The position numbers and the translations under genes were made by a program. This document shows positions 1-9,576 of a stretch of 64,000 bases of DNA, in pieces (the stretch's first letter is position 1; each line of letters starts with the position of its first letter). The notes under the pieces are model-generated. The model was not told the origin of the DNA and did not search any database. It was given only the letters and a program-made list of their open reading frames with translations. The DNA comes from Albitalea sp966211955. GTDB taxonomy: Bacteria; Pseudomonadota; Gammaproteobacteria; Burkholderiales; Burkholderiaceae_C. The stretch is from contig CBIHOF010000007.1 of assembly GCA_966211955.1 (NCBI GenBank), positions 124,001-188,000 of the forward strand. The letters are read 5' to 3'.

Positions 1-1
1 A

Positions 2-3000
2 ATTCCGCGCACGCTGTTCGGCCGCAGCGCCGAACGCGCCGCCCTGCGCGACGCGTTCGCCCGGGCGCGCGGCGGTGGCGGCCCGGGGTTCGTGCTGATC
101 AGCGGCGAGGCAGGCAGCGGCAAGTCCTCGCTGGTTCAGGATCTGCGCCCCGCGGTCGCGGCCGAGGGCGGACTCTTCGCCGCCGGCAAGTTCGACCGCT
201 ATCGCCGCGACGTGCCCTACGAGGCCTTTGCGCAGGCCTTCACGGAGGCGGTGCGCCAGATGCTGAGCGAGACCGCGACCGGCGTGGCTGCATGGCGTGC
301 ACGGCTGATGCATCGCCTGGGTGCCAATGCGCAGCTGATGGTCCAGCTGGTGCCATCGCTGACATGGTTGCTGGGCGAGCAGCCGCAAGTGCCGCCGCTT
401 GCGCCGCGCGAGCATGAGGCGCGCTTTCGACTGGTCTTCGCGCAGTTCGTCAGCGCTTGCGCCAGCGCCGACCGCCCGCTGGTGCTGTTCTTCGACGACC
501 TGCAGTGGGCCGACGCCGCCAGCCTGGACCTTCTGCGCGGACTGATCCAGCTCGGCGGCGCGCGCGATCTGCTCATCGTGGGCGCCTGCCGCGAGGAAGC
601 GCTCTTCGAGGCGCACCCGCTGCAAGCGGTCGTGAAGGCAGCGCGGCAAGCGCAGCGGCTGACCGAGATCGCGCTTGGCCCCCTGCCGGATGCCGAACTC
701 AGCGCCTGGCTTGCCGAGGCGATGGGGGCGGGGGCAGACGAAGCCGCGCCGCTCGCAACGGCGATCGGCGAGCGCACGGGAGGCAATCCGTTCTTCTGCG
801 CGCAGTTCCTGCTGGAACTGGCCGACGAAGGTGCGCTCGCCTTCGATGCGTCCTCCGGCCGGTGGCTGTGGGACCAGGCCGCCACCGCGGCCAAGGGCTA
901 CACCCGCAACGTGGCGGAGCTGCTGATCGGCAAGCTCGAGAGGCTTCCTCCGGTCACGCGTGAGGCGCTGCAGCAGGCGGCGTGTTTCGGCGCGATCGTG
1001 GAGGAACGGCTGCTCGACGCTGCGCTCGGCCGCACCGCACGCGAGACCACGCTCGCGCTGGCGCCGGCTTGCGAAGCCGGTCTGCTCCTGCGCGCCGACG
1101 GCTACTACCGCTGGGTGCACGACCGCGTGCAGGAAGCGGCGTACACGATGATCCCCGACGAGCAGCGGGCGCAGCTGCGCTTGCGAACCGGGCGGCTGCT
1201 TGTGCGCGGCCTGGACGAGACGGCTCGCGAGGAACGCATCTTCGACGTCGTGAGCGCCCTCAACGAAGGGGCCGCGCTCATCACGGACCCGGTCGAGCGC
1301 GACCAGTTGCGTCGCCTGAACGTTCGAGCCGGCGCCAAGGCCAAGGCCGCCGTGGATGCCGCAGCCGCCCACCGCTATTTTTCGCGGGCTTTTTCGCTGC
1401 TGCCGCCCGACGCCTGGCAGGTTTCGCAAGGCGAGTGCTTCGCGCTGCACGCGGAGCTGGCCGAGTGCGCCTATCTCATCGGCGCATTACCCGAGGTGCA
1501 GCCCTTGCTGGATGCCATGCTCGCCCACGCTGCGTCGGACGCGGACCGCGTGCGGGCGCACGGCATCCACCTGGCGCTGCTGATCGGCACCGGGCGCGCC
1601 GGCGAAGCCGCCGCCGCGGCGCTGGACGCGCTGCGCGGGCTCGGCCTGGCGTTTCCCGAGGACCCTTCCGCCATCGAGCGCGAGGTGCGCGATCTCGTCG
1701 AGCAGCTCGACGCCGTGCTGGCTGGCCGTCCGCCGGCAGTGCTGCTCGACGCACCGGCCTGCGACAACCCTGGGGTGCAGGCCCTGATGTCGTTGCTGAT
1801 CGACTCGCTGTCGGCGTTGTTCGTGGCCCGGCCGACCCTCTGGCCCGTGGTGTGCGTGCACTTGGTGCGGCTGTCGCTGCAGCATGGCCACACCTCGGCG
1901 TCAGGTTTCGGCTACCAGCTGTTGGCGCACCTGCTGCTCATCCCTCGGGGCCACACCGAGCGTGTCGGCCAGCTGACCGATCTCGCCGCCGCGATGGACG
2001 AGCGCTTCGGCGGCCGGCTGCGGCCGATACTGCTGTTCCACGGCGCCACCTACTTGCAGCACTGGCGCCGGCCTTACGCAGATTGCCGCGCGATGTTGAC
2101 GCGCTCGGCCTCGGAATCGCTGGACCGTGGCGATGTCTGGATCGGCGGCAACGGCATGCTGTTCGAACTGGTGATGGCTTTCGAGCAGGGCGAGCGGCTC
2201 GACACCTTCGTCGCCAGCGCTCGGCGCGTGGAAGACTTCGCGCGGCGGCCCCAGCTCACGATGTTGGGATGGTCGGTGCGGCTCTTCATGCAGACGGCGC
2301 GCTGCCTGCAAGGTCTCACGCACGGCCCGGCATCGCTGGAAGACGACGGATTCAGCGAAGCGGAGCTCGCTCAGGCACTGGCACGACGAGGAACGTTCAC
2401 CGCGGCGCTGATGTGGCATGTTCTTCGGCAAATGGTTTGCTTCCTGGCAGGCCGCTTCAAAGAGGCGATCGACGAGGCGCGCCAGGCCGCCGCGCTCTTG
2501 ATACCCAGCGAGACCCGGCCGTACGTGGCCTCCCATCGCCTCTTCTTCCTGCTGGCCCGCGCTGCGCTGCACGACGCTGCCGACCCCGCCGAACAGGCAG
2601 CCACCCGGCTCGCACTGCACGAGGCTGCCACCGAGTTCGAAGGATGGGCGCGGCAGTGCGCGGACAACCACGCCGCACGTCATGCCCTGCTGATGGCAGA
2701 ACTGGCGCGCATCGAAGGCCGGGGCGCCGACGCCGCGCGCGCCTACGAGGAAGCGCTGGCAGCGGCACGGCGCTTCGGCAATACGCAGATCGAGGTGCTG
2801 GCCGGCGAGCGCGCCGCGTGCCACTGCGCTGCGCAGGGCCTCGTCGTGGCGGCGGCGGCGTATTTCCAGCGCGCCTGCGAGGCCTGCACCCGCTGGGGTG
2901 CGGACGGCCTGCTGCGCGAGATGCACGCGCGCTATCCGCAACTCGCCGCTCTGCTGCCGCGCAGCCCGTCTCCCGGTGCGGACGCACTTGCCATCGCGAA

Positions 3001-5050
3001 GGCGTCTCAGGCCGTGATTGCACCGATGGCGCTGGAGCGCCTTCCCGAGGCACTGATGCGCATTGCGATGCAGGCGGCGGGCGCGCAGCGCGGCCTGCTG
3101 CTGGTGGCCGAGGGCAATGTCCTCACGCCTGCGGCGCAGGCATCGGTCAACGAGGAAGGCATTGCGGTGGGCCCCTGTACCGCGGCAGCTCCCGATGCGC
3201 AGCCCTGGAGCGTACTGAACTACGTGGCTCGCACACGCGAAGCGGTGCAACTGCCCGACGCCACCTTGTCGCCGATGTTCGCGTCCGATCCCTGCCTGGC
3301 ACGACGGCAGCCGAAGTCACTGCTTTGCCTGCCGCTCGTGCGGGGGGCGGAGCTGATCGGCGTCCTCTACGTCGAGCACGTGCTGGTGGCCGAAGCCTTT
3401 GCGCCTGAGCGGGCGCAGTTGCTCGCGACCCTGGCTGGGCAGGCGGCGGTTTCGCTGGAGACCGCACGCCTGTATGCCTCCTTGCAGGAGCGCGAGAGCC
3501 GCATTCGCCGGCTGGTCGACGCCAACATCATCGGCATTCGCGTCGCGCAGGCCGACGGACGAATCATCGATGCCAACGATGCCTTTCTCGATCTCATCGG
3601 CTGCAGCCGCGACGACCTCGACGCCGGGGGGCTGAATGCCGGTGCGCTCGTGCCGCCCGCATACGACGACGTGGTCGCGCGTGCCGACGCGCAATTGCGT
3701 GCGACAGGCCGCCACTCACCGTGCGAACTGGAGTACCTGCGCTCCGACGGCACCCGCGTGCCTGTGCTATGCGGCGGCGCGTGGCTCGACCCGGCGTTGC
3801 AGACGAGCGTCGCCTTCGTGCTCGATCTGAGCGAGCGCCGCGCGGCGGAGACCGAGCGGGCTGCCCGCCAGGCCGCCGAGCTGGCAAATCGAGCGAAGAG
3901 CCAATTCCTGGCCAGCATGAGCCATGAACTGCGCACGCCGCTGAACGCGATCCTCGGCTATGCGCAACTGCTGCCGATGCAAGGAGGCCTGAGCGAGCGG
4001 CAGGCACGCGCCCTGGAAACGATCTCCCGCAGCGGGGAGCACCTGCTGGCGCTGATCAACGACATCCTCGACCTTGCTCGCATCGAGGCCGGCCGCCTGG
4101 AGCTGGTCCCGGCGCCCATGGACATGGCGGGCTTCCTCGGGTCGGTGGTCGACCTGATGCAGGTGAGGGCCGACCAGAAGCAACTGGCATTCGTGTTCGA
4201 TGCGCAGACCGGCCTGCCCAGCGCCGTGCTTGCCGATGAACGCAGGTTGCGCCAGGTGCTGCTGAACCTGCTGGGGAATTCGATCAAGTTCACCGACAGT
4301 GGCACGGTCACGCTGCGCGCCTGGGGGGAGCAGGCGGGCCCGGGGCAGGTGGTGGTGTGGCTGGAGATCGAGGACACCGGCGTGGGCATTCGACCCGATG
4401 AATTGCCGCGCATCTTCGAGCCCTTCGAGCAGGTGGGCGACGTGCAGCGCCGCAGCGGCGGCACCGGGCTCGGGCTTGCGATCACCCGCGCGCTCGTGCA
4501 AGACATGGGCGGCCAGGTGCATGTCAGCAGCGAGTTCGGACGCGGAACCCGGTTCCGCGTCGAGCTGCCGCTGCCGGTGGCTCAGCCGGCGTTGATCGCG
4601 CGCAAGAAGGTGGCGAGGCTGCTCCGCTACCTGGGGCCGCAGCGGCGGGTGCTGGTGGTCGACGACGTGAAGGAGAACCGCACGCTGTTGTGCGAATTCC
4701 TCAGCAACGCCGGCTTCGAGGTGGCGCAGGCCGAAGACGGCAGCAAGGCGCTGACGGCGGCGCGGGAGTTCCACCCGGACCTGATCCTGATTGACAGCAA
4801 GATGCCATTGGTCGACGGCCTGGAGGCCACGCGCCGATTGCGCCAAGAGACCGATTTCAGCGTGGTGCCGGTGATCGCGATCTCGGCCTCGGCCTCGGCC
4901 GAGCATCGTGACGCCTGCTTGAAGGCCGGAGTCAATGTGTTCATGTCCAAGCCCGTGCGCCTGGACGAGCTGCAGTCGCACATTGGTGAGCAGCTCGGCC
5001 TGCACTGGGTGGTGGACCCCAACGACGCCCGCCTCGCAGACTGGGACTGA
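2..5050 (+). CDS. AAA-ATPase/GAF/PAS hybrid sensor histidine kinase (5' end outside window)
   Basis: The reading frame is open from base 2, and residues before the first internal ATG (92) already look like the start of an AAA domain (LFGRSAERAALRDAF), so the true start lies upstream. Such proteins often begin with a Ser/Thr kinase domain, which would be off the window. Seen in order: Walker A GEAGSGKS (about 104-127), Walker B LVLFFDDLQWAD (about 480-515), a long TPR-like helical region, GAF (about 3000-3460), PAS (about 3490-3840), HisKA with SMSHELRTPLN (about 3915-3950), HATPase with N-box LNLLGNSIKFT, EDTGVGI and GGTGLGLAI, and a C-terminal receiver with VVDD, phospho-Asp in LIDSKMP and Lys in MSKPV. 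All phosphotransfer residues are present. Expected role: cytoplasmic multi-input sensor. The ligand is unknown. Confidence 0.93.
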   Translation: MPRTLFGRSAERAALRDAFARARGGGGPGFVLISGEAGSGKSSLVQDLRPAVAAEGGLFAAGKFDRYRRDVPYEAFAQAFTEAVRQMLSETATGVAAWRARLMHRLGANAQLMVQLVPSLTWLLGEQPQVPPLAPREHEARFRLVFAQFVSACASADRPLVLFFDDLQWADAASLDLLRGLIQLGGARDLLIVGACREEALFEAHPLQAVVKAARQAQRLTEIALGPLPDAELSAWLAEAMGAGADEAAPLATAIGERTGGNPFFCAQFLLELADEGALAFDASSGRWLWDQAATAAKGYTRNVAELLIGKLERLPPVTREALQQAACFGAIVEERLLDAALGRTARETTLALAPACEAGLLLRADGYYRWVHDRVQEAAYTMIPDEQRAQLRLRTGRLLVRGLDETAREERIFDVVSALNEGAALITDPVERDQLRRLNVRAGAKAKAAVDAAAAHRYFSRAFSLLPPDAWQVSQGECFALHAELAECAYLIGALPEVQPLLDAMLAHAASDADRVRAHGIHLALLIGTGRAGEAAAAALDALRGLGLAFPEDPSAIEREVRDLVEQLDAVLAGRPPAVLLDAPACDNPGVQALMSLLIDSLSALFVARPTLWPVVCVHLVRLSLQHGHTSASGFGYQLLAHLLLIPRGHTERVGQLTDLAAAMDERFGGRLRPILLFHGATYLQHWRRPYADCRAMLTRSASESLDRGDVWIGGNGMLFELVMAFEQGERLDTFVASARRVEDFARRPQLTMLGWSVRLFMQTARCLQGLTHGPASLEDDGFSEAELAQALARRGTFTAALMWHVLRQMVCFLAGRFKEAIDEARQAAALLIPSETRPYVASHRLFFLLARAALHDAADPAEQAATRLALHEAATEFEGWARQCADNHAARHALLMAELARIEGRGADAARAYEEALAAARRFGNTQIEVLAGERAACHCAAQGLVVAAAAYFQRACEACTRWGADGLLREMHARYPQLAALLPRSPSPGADALAIAKASQAVIAPMALERLPEALMRIAMQAAGAQRGLLLVAEGNVLTPAAQASVNEEGIAVGPCTAAAPDAQPWSVLNYVARTREAVQLPDATLSPMFASDPCLARRQPKSLLCLPLVRGAELIGVLYVEHVLVAEAFAPERAQLLATLAGQAAVSLETARLYASLQERESRIRRLVDANIIGIRVAQADGRIIDANDAFLDLIGCSRDDLDAGGLNAGALVPPAYDDVVARADAQLRATGRHSPCELEYLRSDGTRVPVLCGGAWLDPALQTSVAFVLDLSERRAAETERAARQAAELANRAKSQFLASMSHELRTPLNAILGYAQLLPMQGGLSERQARALETISRSGEHLLALINDILDLARIEAGRLELVPAPMDMAGFLGSVVDLMQVRADQKQLAFVFDAQTGLPSAVLADERRLRQVLLNLLGNSIKFTDSGTVTLRAWGEQAGPGQVVVWLEIEDTGVGIRPDELPRIFEPFEQVGDVQRRSGGTGLGLAITRALVQDMGGQVHVSSEFGRGTRFRVELPLPVAQPALIARKKVARLLRYLGPQRRVLVVDDVKENRTLLCEFLSNAGFEVAQAEDGSKALTAAREFHPDLILIDSKMPLVDGLEATRRLRQETDFSVVPVIAISASASAEHRDACLKAGVNVFMSKPVRLDELQSHIGEQLGLHWVVDPNDARLADWD

Positions 5051-5064
5051 AGGGCGCCGTCGCC

Positions 5065-5184
5065 ATGATCCGCCACGTCGTGTTGTTGAAGTTCTCGGAA
5101 GATGCCACCCGGGGCGACTTTAGCGAGACGGCAAGTCGCCGCCTGTCTGCTCGCGCATCAACCGATCGACAAGCGGCAGAGTGA
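5065..5184 (+). pseudogene. Truncated Dabb (A/B-barrel) gene remnant
   Basis: An ATG 14 bases after the preceding kinase stop opens a 39-codon frame. Its first 18 residues (MIRHVVLLKFSEDATRGD) match the usual N-terminus of stress-responsive Dabb-domain proteins, which are about 100 aa. Resemblance stops near base 5118. The remaining frame is antisense to the tail of the kinase gene on the other strand and ends at a TGA. This looks like a gene beheaded by a rearrangement whose junction is at about 5119. No matching 3' half was seen in the window. Family assignment rests on a short stretch. Confidence 0.55.
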
Positions 5185-6763
5185 CGACGAAGCGGCTGCC
5201 GAGACCGGCGCCGGGGCTGCTCGCGACCACGCTGCCGCCATGCGCATTCACGAGTTCGCGCACCACCGTGAGCCCGAGCCCCAGGCCGAGGCCGTTGAAG
5301 CTCACCGCGCGGGGTTCCTGCACGAACGGGTCGAACACTTGCGTCGTGGCCTACGGTGTGATGCCGATGCCGCTGTCCGCGACGGTGATCACGGCACCCT
5401 CTGCCGTCATCAGGACCGACAACGCGACCTCGCCGCCGTCGGGCGTGTACTTGGACGCGTTGTCGAGCAGGTTGGTGAACACCTGCGCCAGGCGCGCCGC
5501 GTCACCCTCGAGTTCGACCGGCCCTTCCGGCAGCCGCACGCTGAGCCGCTGAAGGCGCAGGTCCATGGCCGGCCGGCAGGTGTCGATGGCTTCGTCGAGC
5601 ACCCCGACGAGGTCCATCCGCTGCACTTGCAGACGCAGCTTGCCGGTACCGGCGCGCGAGACATCGAGCAGGTCGCCCGCCAGGCGCGTCACGCGCTGCA
5701 CTTGCCGCTCAATGATCGCCTGCAGGCGCGGCAGCTCCTGCGACGTGACGCGCGGAAGCAGCGCGGCCGCCGTGCGGATGGGAGCCAAGGGGTTCCGAAG
5801 TTCGTGCGCCACCAGTGCCAGCAATTCGGTCTGGTGCTGACGTGCCATCTCGGCGGCACGTTGCAGCTCCTGTGCGCCAAACGCGGCCAACACCAGCTGC
5901 TCGTTGGCCTCGCGCAACTGCACGTGCCGCAGGTGGTGTTCTGCGGCGGCCTGCTCGTGCCCGGTGAGCGGACGCGGCGACGAGGCCGGTACCGCGTCGC
6001 GCCGCTCGCCGTCCAGGCTGTCGCTGCAAGAGGCAAAGCTGCCACGCTCCGTACGCTTGGCGCGGTACATCGCTGCGCCCGCGGCGTCGATCAGACTGCC
6101 GGCATCCTCGCCGTCGTCAGGATAGATGCTGATGCCAACGCTCGCCGCGAGCTGCATCACGTGGGCGCCTACGAGACTCGGCATGGCGAGCGCGGCCAGC
6201 ACCTTCTCGGCGATGCGCGCGGCGTCGGCGGGCTCGGACACTTCGCTGAGCAAAATGAGGAACTCGTCGCCGCCATGGCGGCTCACCGTGTCGGCCGCGC
6301 GCACCGTCGACTCGAGGCAGCGCGCGGCGCGCTCAAGCACATGGTCGCCGAACGTGTGGCCGAGTGTGTCGTTGATCTGCTTGAAGTTGTCCAGGTCGAC
6401 GAAGAGCAGCGCCCCCCGCGTGCCGTGCCGCTTCGCGTTCGCGATCGCCTGCGTGAGGCGGTCGCGCAGCAGCACGCGGTTGGGCAGCCGCGTCAGCACA
6501 TCGAGCTGCGCCGAGCGCGATGCGGCGCCCAGTGCCGATGCGGTCGTTTCGGCCTCGGTTCGGACCCGCAGGATGCCGAGCACCAGTTGCTCGTTGGCCT
6601 CGATCAGCTGCGCTGCCTCGCTGCGGTCAAGGCGATCCTCCGCCTCGACAATGTCCCGCTCCAGCCGTGCCAGCTCGGCCCGCGCCTGCACCGTCCGCGC
6701 GTCCAGGATCGACAGCTCGGTCAGCATACCGGCCGTTTGCGGTGGGGCGCGTTGCGAGTCCAT
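5120..6763 (-). pseudogene. GGDEF-HisKA-HATPase protein interrupted by an in-frame TAG
   Basis: The 548-codon frame is split at codon 471 by TAG (5351-5353). Upstream are a coiled coil (about residues 22-80), a GGDEF domain with FVDLDNFKQIND and an intact GGDEF motif (164-168), then a HisKA with VAHELRNPLAP and most of the HATPase (NLLDNASKYT, DSGIGITP). Downstream, in the same frame, come the F-box (VFDPFVQ), G2 box (GLGLGLGL) and C-terminus. The expected codon at the break in relatives is Glu (GAG), so one G-to-T change would explain it. The truncated product keeps the cyclase domain but lacks a complete ATP lid. The gene follows kaiC with a 20-bp gap and probably shares its operon. The break could be a real null mutation, read-through or a sequencing error. 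Confidence 0.85.
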
Positions 6764-6783
6764 GCTGTGGCTACCTGCTCGCG

Positions 6784-8250
6784 TCAGGCCCCGTCGGACC
6801 TGCCGTTGAGGGTTCGCGTCGGCCGACCGCCCAACAGGCCTTCCTGGTCGGGCAGCATCCCGCCGATGTGGATGCCGCTGTCGTCAATGTGGAACAGGCG
6901 CAGCTCGTTCGAGTGCTCGCTGCCGCGCACCTTCACGACGGCCATCACGCGCAGCAGCCGGCTGTCGACCTCGATGTAGCGCTGCACGACGATTGCATCG
7001 GTGAGAAACGCGGTGCCGTAGGGGCTGAAGCGCAAGTCGGTGTAACGGTCCTCGAGTTCGGAGGTCATCAGCACCGTGACGCCCAGGCCCGTCAGCGCCG
7101 TGACCAGCCGCAGCAAGGACTCGCGAAAGTCCTCACGGAAGGTGGGCGCCAGCGAGAGCTCGAAGCCCGACAGCGAGTCGATGACGACGCGCCGCGCGCC
7201 AAGTCGCTCAATCTCGCCCAGCAACAGCAGGACGACCTCGTCGATCGACAGGTCGGGCGAGTGGCTGCCGACCACGCCGACACGACCGCTCGCGATCAGC
7301 TCACTGAGCATCCGGTTGCGCTGGCCGCGAGGACGCTGCTCGAACACCGCGATGACGCCTGTCTCGCCGCAGCGGGCGCCTTCGGCGAGGAAGGCCGCTG
7401 CCAGGATGCTCTTGCCCGAGCCCGAGGGCCCGGCCACCAACAGGGAATAGCCGTCCGGTATGCCCCCCCCCAGCATCTGGTCGAGATCGGGGACGCCAGT
7501 GCCCAGGCGCGCCGTGGACGGTGCCGTGGGCGCCGCCTTGACGGCATTCACCGGTGCCGGCGCAAACACCTGGATGCCGTCCTCGCCGATGCGAAAGGTG
7601 TGCAACCCCGGCAGCGTCGGCTGGCCACGCATCTTGCGGATCTCGAGCTTGCGCACCATCGAGTTGCGCTGCACGCTCTGGCGCAGCCAGACGAGCCCAT
7701 CGGCCACGGTAAGCACCGGGTTCGTGTCGTCTTCGCTGAAGAATTCCCCGATGAGGAACGTGGTGGCCTGCCAAGCCGTCATCAGCATGCCCAGCTGCTG
7801 CACGAACTGCTGCAGGTTGTGCTGCGGGTCACCGTCGCTCTTGCCGGCCAGCGCCACCGAGCGGAACGAGTCGACGAATACCAGCGCCGGCTCATGCATC
7901 TTCACCTCGGCCGCGATGCGGCGCAGCACCTGGCTCAGGTCGCCGGAGAGCGCGTCGTCGACCAGGTTGACGAAGTGCACCGAGCGGCCGACAGCCTCGG
8001 CATCGAAGAACGGGAACTGCTGCTGGTAGCGCAGCATCTTCAGCGGCGGCTCGCCCAGCACGGTGAAGTACAGCGCCGGCCGCTCGGGCTTTGCCAGGGA
8101 GAACATCATCTGGTGCGCCAGCGTGGTCTTGCCGCAGCCGGGCGGGCCTGCAAGCACGTTGAACGAGAACTCGGGCAGCCCGCCACCGAGCACCTCGTCA
8201 AGGCCGGGCACGCCGGTGGAAAGGCGCTTGATGATCGTTGCTTTGTTCAT
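6784..8250 (-). CDS. KaiC-like double RecA-fold ATPase
   Basis: The 488-aa protein has two KaiC domains. CI carries Walker A GPPGCGKTT (35-43) and CII carries GPSGSGKS (274-281). Both repeat the STGVPGLDEVLGGG / GTGVPDLDQMLGGG entry motif. In cyanobacterial KaiC the CII autophosphorylation pair is Ser431-Thr432. By my alignment around FLTDAIV the equivalents here are Ala414-Phe415, so the classical phospho-switch is missing, and the CII Glu-Glu pair reads Glu304-Gln305. No kaiA or kaiB is visible. The start codon overlaps the upstream gene's stop (ATGA), indicating coupled translation. The downstream neighbour is a histidine kinase/GGDEF gene, a common KaiC partner in proteobacteria. Role inferred: ATP-dependent signalling hub, not a clock. 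Confidence 0.9.
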   Translation of the reverse strand: MNKATIIKRLSTGVPGLDEVLGGGLPEFSFNVLAGPPGCGKTTLAHQMMFSLAKPERPALYFTVLGEPPLKMLRYQQQFPFFDAEAVGRSVHFVNLVDDALSGDLSQVLRRIAAEVKMHEPALVFVDSFRSVALAGKSDGDPQHNLQQFVQQLGMLMTAWQATTFLIGEFFSEDDTNPVLTVADGLVWLRQSVQRNSMVRKLEIRKMRGQPTLPGLHTFRIGEDGIQVFAPAPVNAVKAAPTAPSTARLGTGVPDLDQMLGGGIPDGYSLLVAGPSGSGKSILAAAFLAEGARCGETGVIAVFEQRPRGQRNRMLSELIASGRVGVVGSHSPDLSIDEVVLLLLGEIERLGARRVVIDSLSGFELSLAPTFREDFRESLLRLVTALTGLGVTVLMTSELEDRYTDLRFSPYGTAFLTDAIVVQRYIEVDSRLLRVMAVVKVRGSEHSNELRLFHIDDSGIHIGGMLPDQEGLLGGRPTRTLNGRSDGA

Positions 8251-8735
8251 GGCGAGGAGCCCTGCGAGTCTGGCGAAGGAGGAACAGGCGTGGCGGACCG
8301 CACCGAACGCAGCAGCCGGCTGGTCAGGGAGTGGCCGACCAGACTCGCCAGCAGCTCATGGAAGGTCTGCAGCAGCGCCTCGGCCGCTGCAGCCGCATCG
8401 TCGTCGCGCTGCTGCGAAAACAAGGACTTCAACGCCGCCGAGTCGATGCGGCCATCGATTTCCTCGTGCAAGGCGGCCAGCCACGCGTGCTTGCGACTCG
8501 TCACGAACACGCTGCGCTGGTAGAGCGCGGCTGCGCCGCGCAAACCGATGATCGGCGCCAATGCCGCATCGAGGGCATGCCAGGTCGAAACCACGGCCTC
8601 GGCGATCTGGCGCGCATTCGTGTCGGGAGCGCCGCGATGCGCAAGCAGCGACGTGATGTCGCTGCTGTCTTGCCCCTGCGTCGCCATGTGGTGCCGAACC
8701 TTTCCTGGGGGACGATCGATCGTACGCTCATTCAT
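8247..8735 (-). CDS. Uncharacterised 162-aa helical protein, coupled to kaiC-like gene
   Basis: No family is recognised. The ATG at 8735 is preferred over an upstream TTG (8753) because a purine-rich GGAAGGCGG lies a suitable distance before it. The sequence is mostly alpha-helical, without signal peptide or membrane segment. The middle (QIAEAVVSTWHALDAALAPIIG) and the stretch with ALLQTFHELLASLVG look like packed helices, and the C-terminus is Pro/Ser rich. Its TGA overlaps the ATG of the KaiC-like gene by four bases, so the two proteins are likely made in fixed ratio. It may be a KaiC-interacting or input protein. This is inference from position only. Confidence 0.75.
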   Translation of the reverse strand: MNERTIDRPPGKVRHHMATQGQDSSDITSLLAHRGAPDTNARQIAEAVVSTWHALDAALAPIIGLRGAAALYQRSVFVTSRKHAWLAALHEEIDGRIDSAALKSLFSQQRDDDAAAAAEALLQTFHELLASLVGHSLTSRLLRSVRSATPVPPSPDSQGSSP

Positions 8736-8779
8736 GTCGGCACCGCCTTCCAACGCGTCGAAACAACACCAGATTCGAT

Positions 8780-8998
8780 TCAGGTCGCAACGGGCAAGAT
8801 CCTCGGCAGTGACAGCTCCTTGCCAACCAGCGTGCGTGCAGACTGATAGTTGACGAGACCACGGGCAGAGAGGCCCTCCACGTCCACGTGTCCCTCGGCA
8901 TCGCAGGGAAAAGCGAAGCCGCGTCCGCTGTTGTAGAGATCGGTGTAGCGCAACTCGTAGCGCGCTTGCGAGGGCATCGCGGCTTGCGGCGTGTTCAT
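8780..8998 (-). CDS. Conserved small 72-aa protein of unknown function
   Basis: The frame extends further upstream, but the ATG at 8998 overlaps the stop of the DUF1003 gene (ATGA) and begins the protein-like sequence, so it is chosen. The product is soluble and aromatic-rich (RYTDLYNSGRGFAFPCDAEG), followed by a helical half (LSARGLVNYQSARTLVG). It resembles small uncharacterised proteins of Burkholderiales that I cannot assign to a family with a known role. A 44-bp gap separates it from the next gene of the same operon. Confidence 0.75.
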   Translation of the reverse strand: MNTPQAAMPSQARYELRYTDLYNSGRGFAFPCDAEGHVDVEGLSARGLVNYQSARTLVGKELSLPRILPVAT

Positions 8999-9576
8999 GG
9001 CGCGATCTCCGCCAGGCGACGATGCGGCATCAGCTCGCGCAGCAGCTTCAGCTGCTCGCCCTGCACGGCAAGCAGCTCGCGCCACTGTCCTTCTCGCAGC
9101 AGGTCGAGCTTGTCGTGCAGCAGCATGATCTCCAGCTCGGCCTTCAGGTTGACTTCATAGTCGTGCTCCGCGTTGGCGCGGTCCTTCTGCGATTGACGGT
9201 TCTGCGACATCAGGATGATGGGCGCCTGAATCGCAGCGAGCATCGACAGGAACAGGTTGAGCAGGATGTACGGATACGGGTCGAAGCTGCCTTCGTGGCG
9301 CGCCAGAATCCAGGAATTGAGACCCACCCAGGCGACCATCAGCACTGCAAACAGCGAGATGAACACCCACGAGCCACCGAAGCGCGCCACGGCGTCGGCG
9401 GCGCGGCCACCGCGGGTGGGCGCTGGGTCGAGCTCATGGCCCTGGTTTCGTGCGATGTGCCGGCGCTCGGCCACATGGCGCGCGACCTTCTGGGTGCGCG
9501 CGTCCAGCGAGCTGTACGGTGCACGCAGAAGCTCGGCAGCAATCGACTGTGCGTCATGCGACTGAGCGTTATGCAT
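8995..9576 (-). CDS. DUF1003 inner-membrane protein
   Basis: The 193-aa product has the DUF1003 signature: RFGGSWVFISLFAVLMVAWVG as first membrane helix, a short loop with FDPYPYILLN, then a second helix ending in QAPIILMSQNRQ and a charged amphipathic tail with AEHDYEVNLKAE. No strong ribosome-binding site precedes the ATG at 9576. It sits inside the last codons of a 20-codon upstream frame, which may supply ribosomes. It is the first large gene of the run DUF1003 / 72-aa protein / 162-aa protein / KaiC-like / kinase, joined by ATGA overlaps at two of the junctions. Biochemical function is unknown. Confidence 0.88.
   Translation of the reverse strand: MHNAQSHDAQSIAAELLRAPYSSLDARTQKVARHVAERRHIARNQGHELDPAPTRGGRAADAVARFGGSWVFISLFAVLMVAWVGLNSWILARHEGSFDPYPYILLNLFLSMLAAIQAPIILMSQNRQSQKDRANAEHDYEVNLKAELEIMLLHDKLDLLREGQWRELLAVQGEQLKLLRELMPHRRLAEIAP

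Noticed and set aside
982..3408. Long Arg/Ala-rich open frame inside the first kinase gene
   Set aside because: High GC keeps alternate frames open; its composition is not protein-like and the overlapped frame has clear domains.
5102..6979. Long plus-strand open frame opposite the broken kinase
   Set aside because: Antisense shadow; the minus strand has GGDEF and kinase motifs on both sides of the stop.
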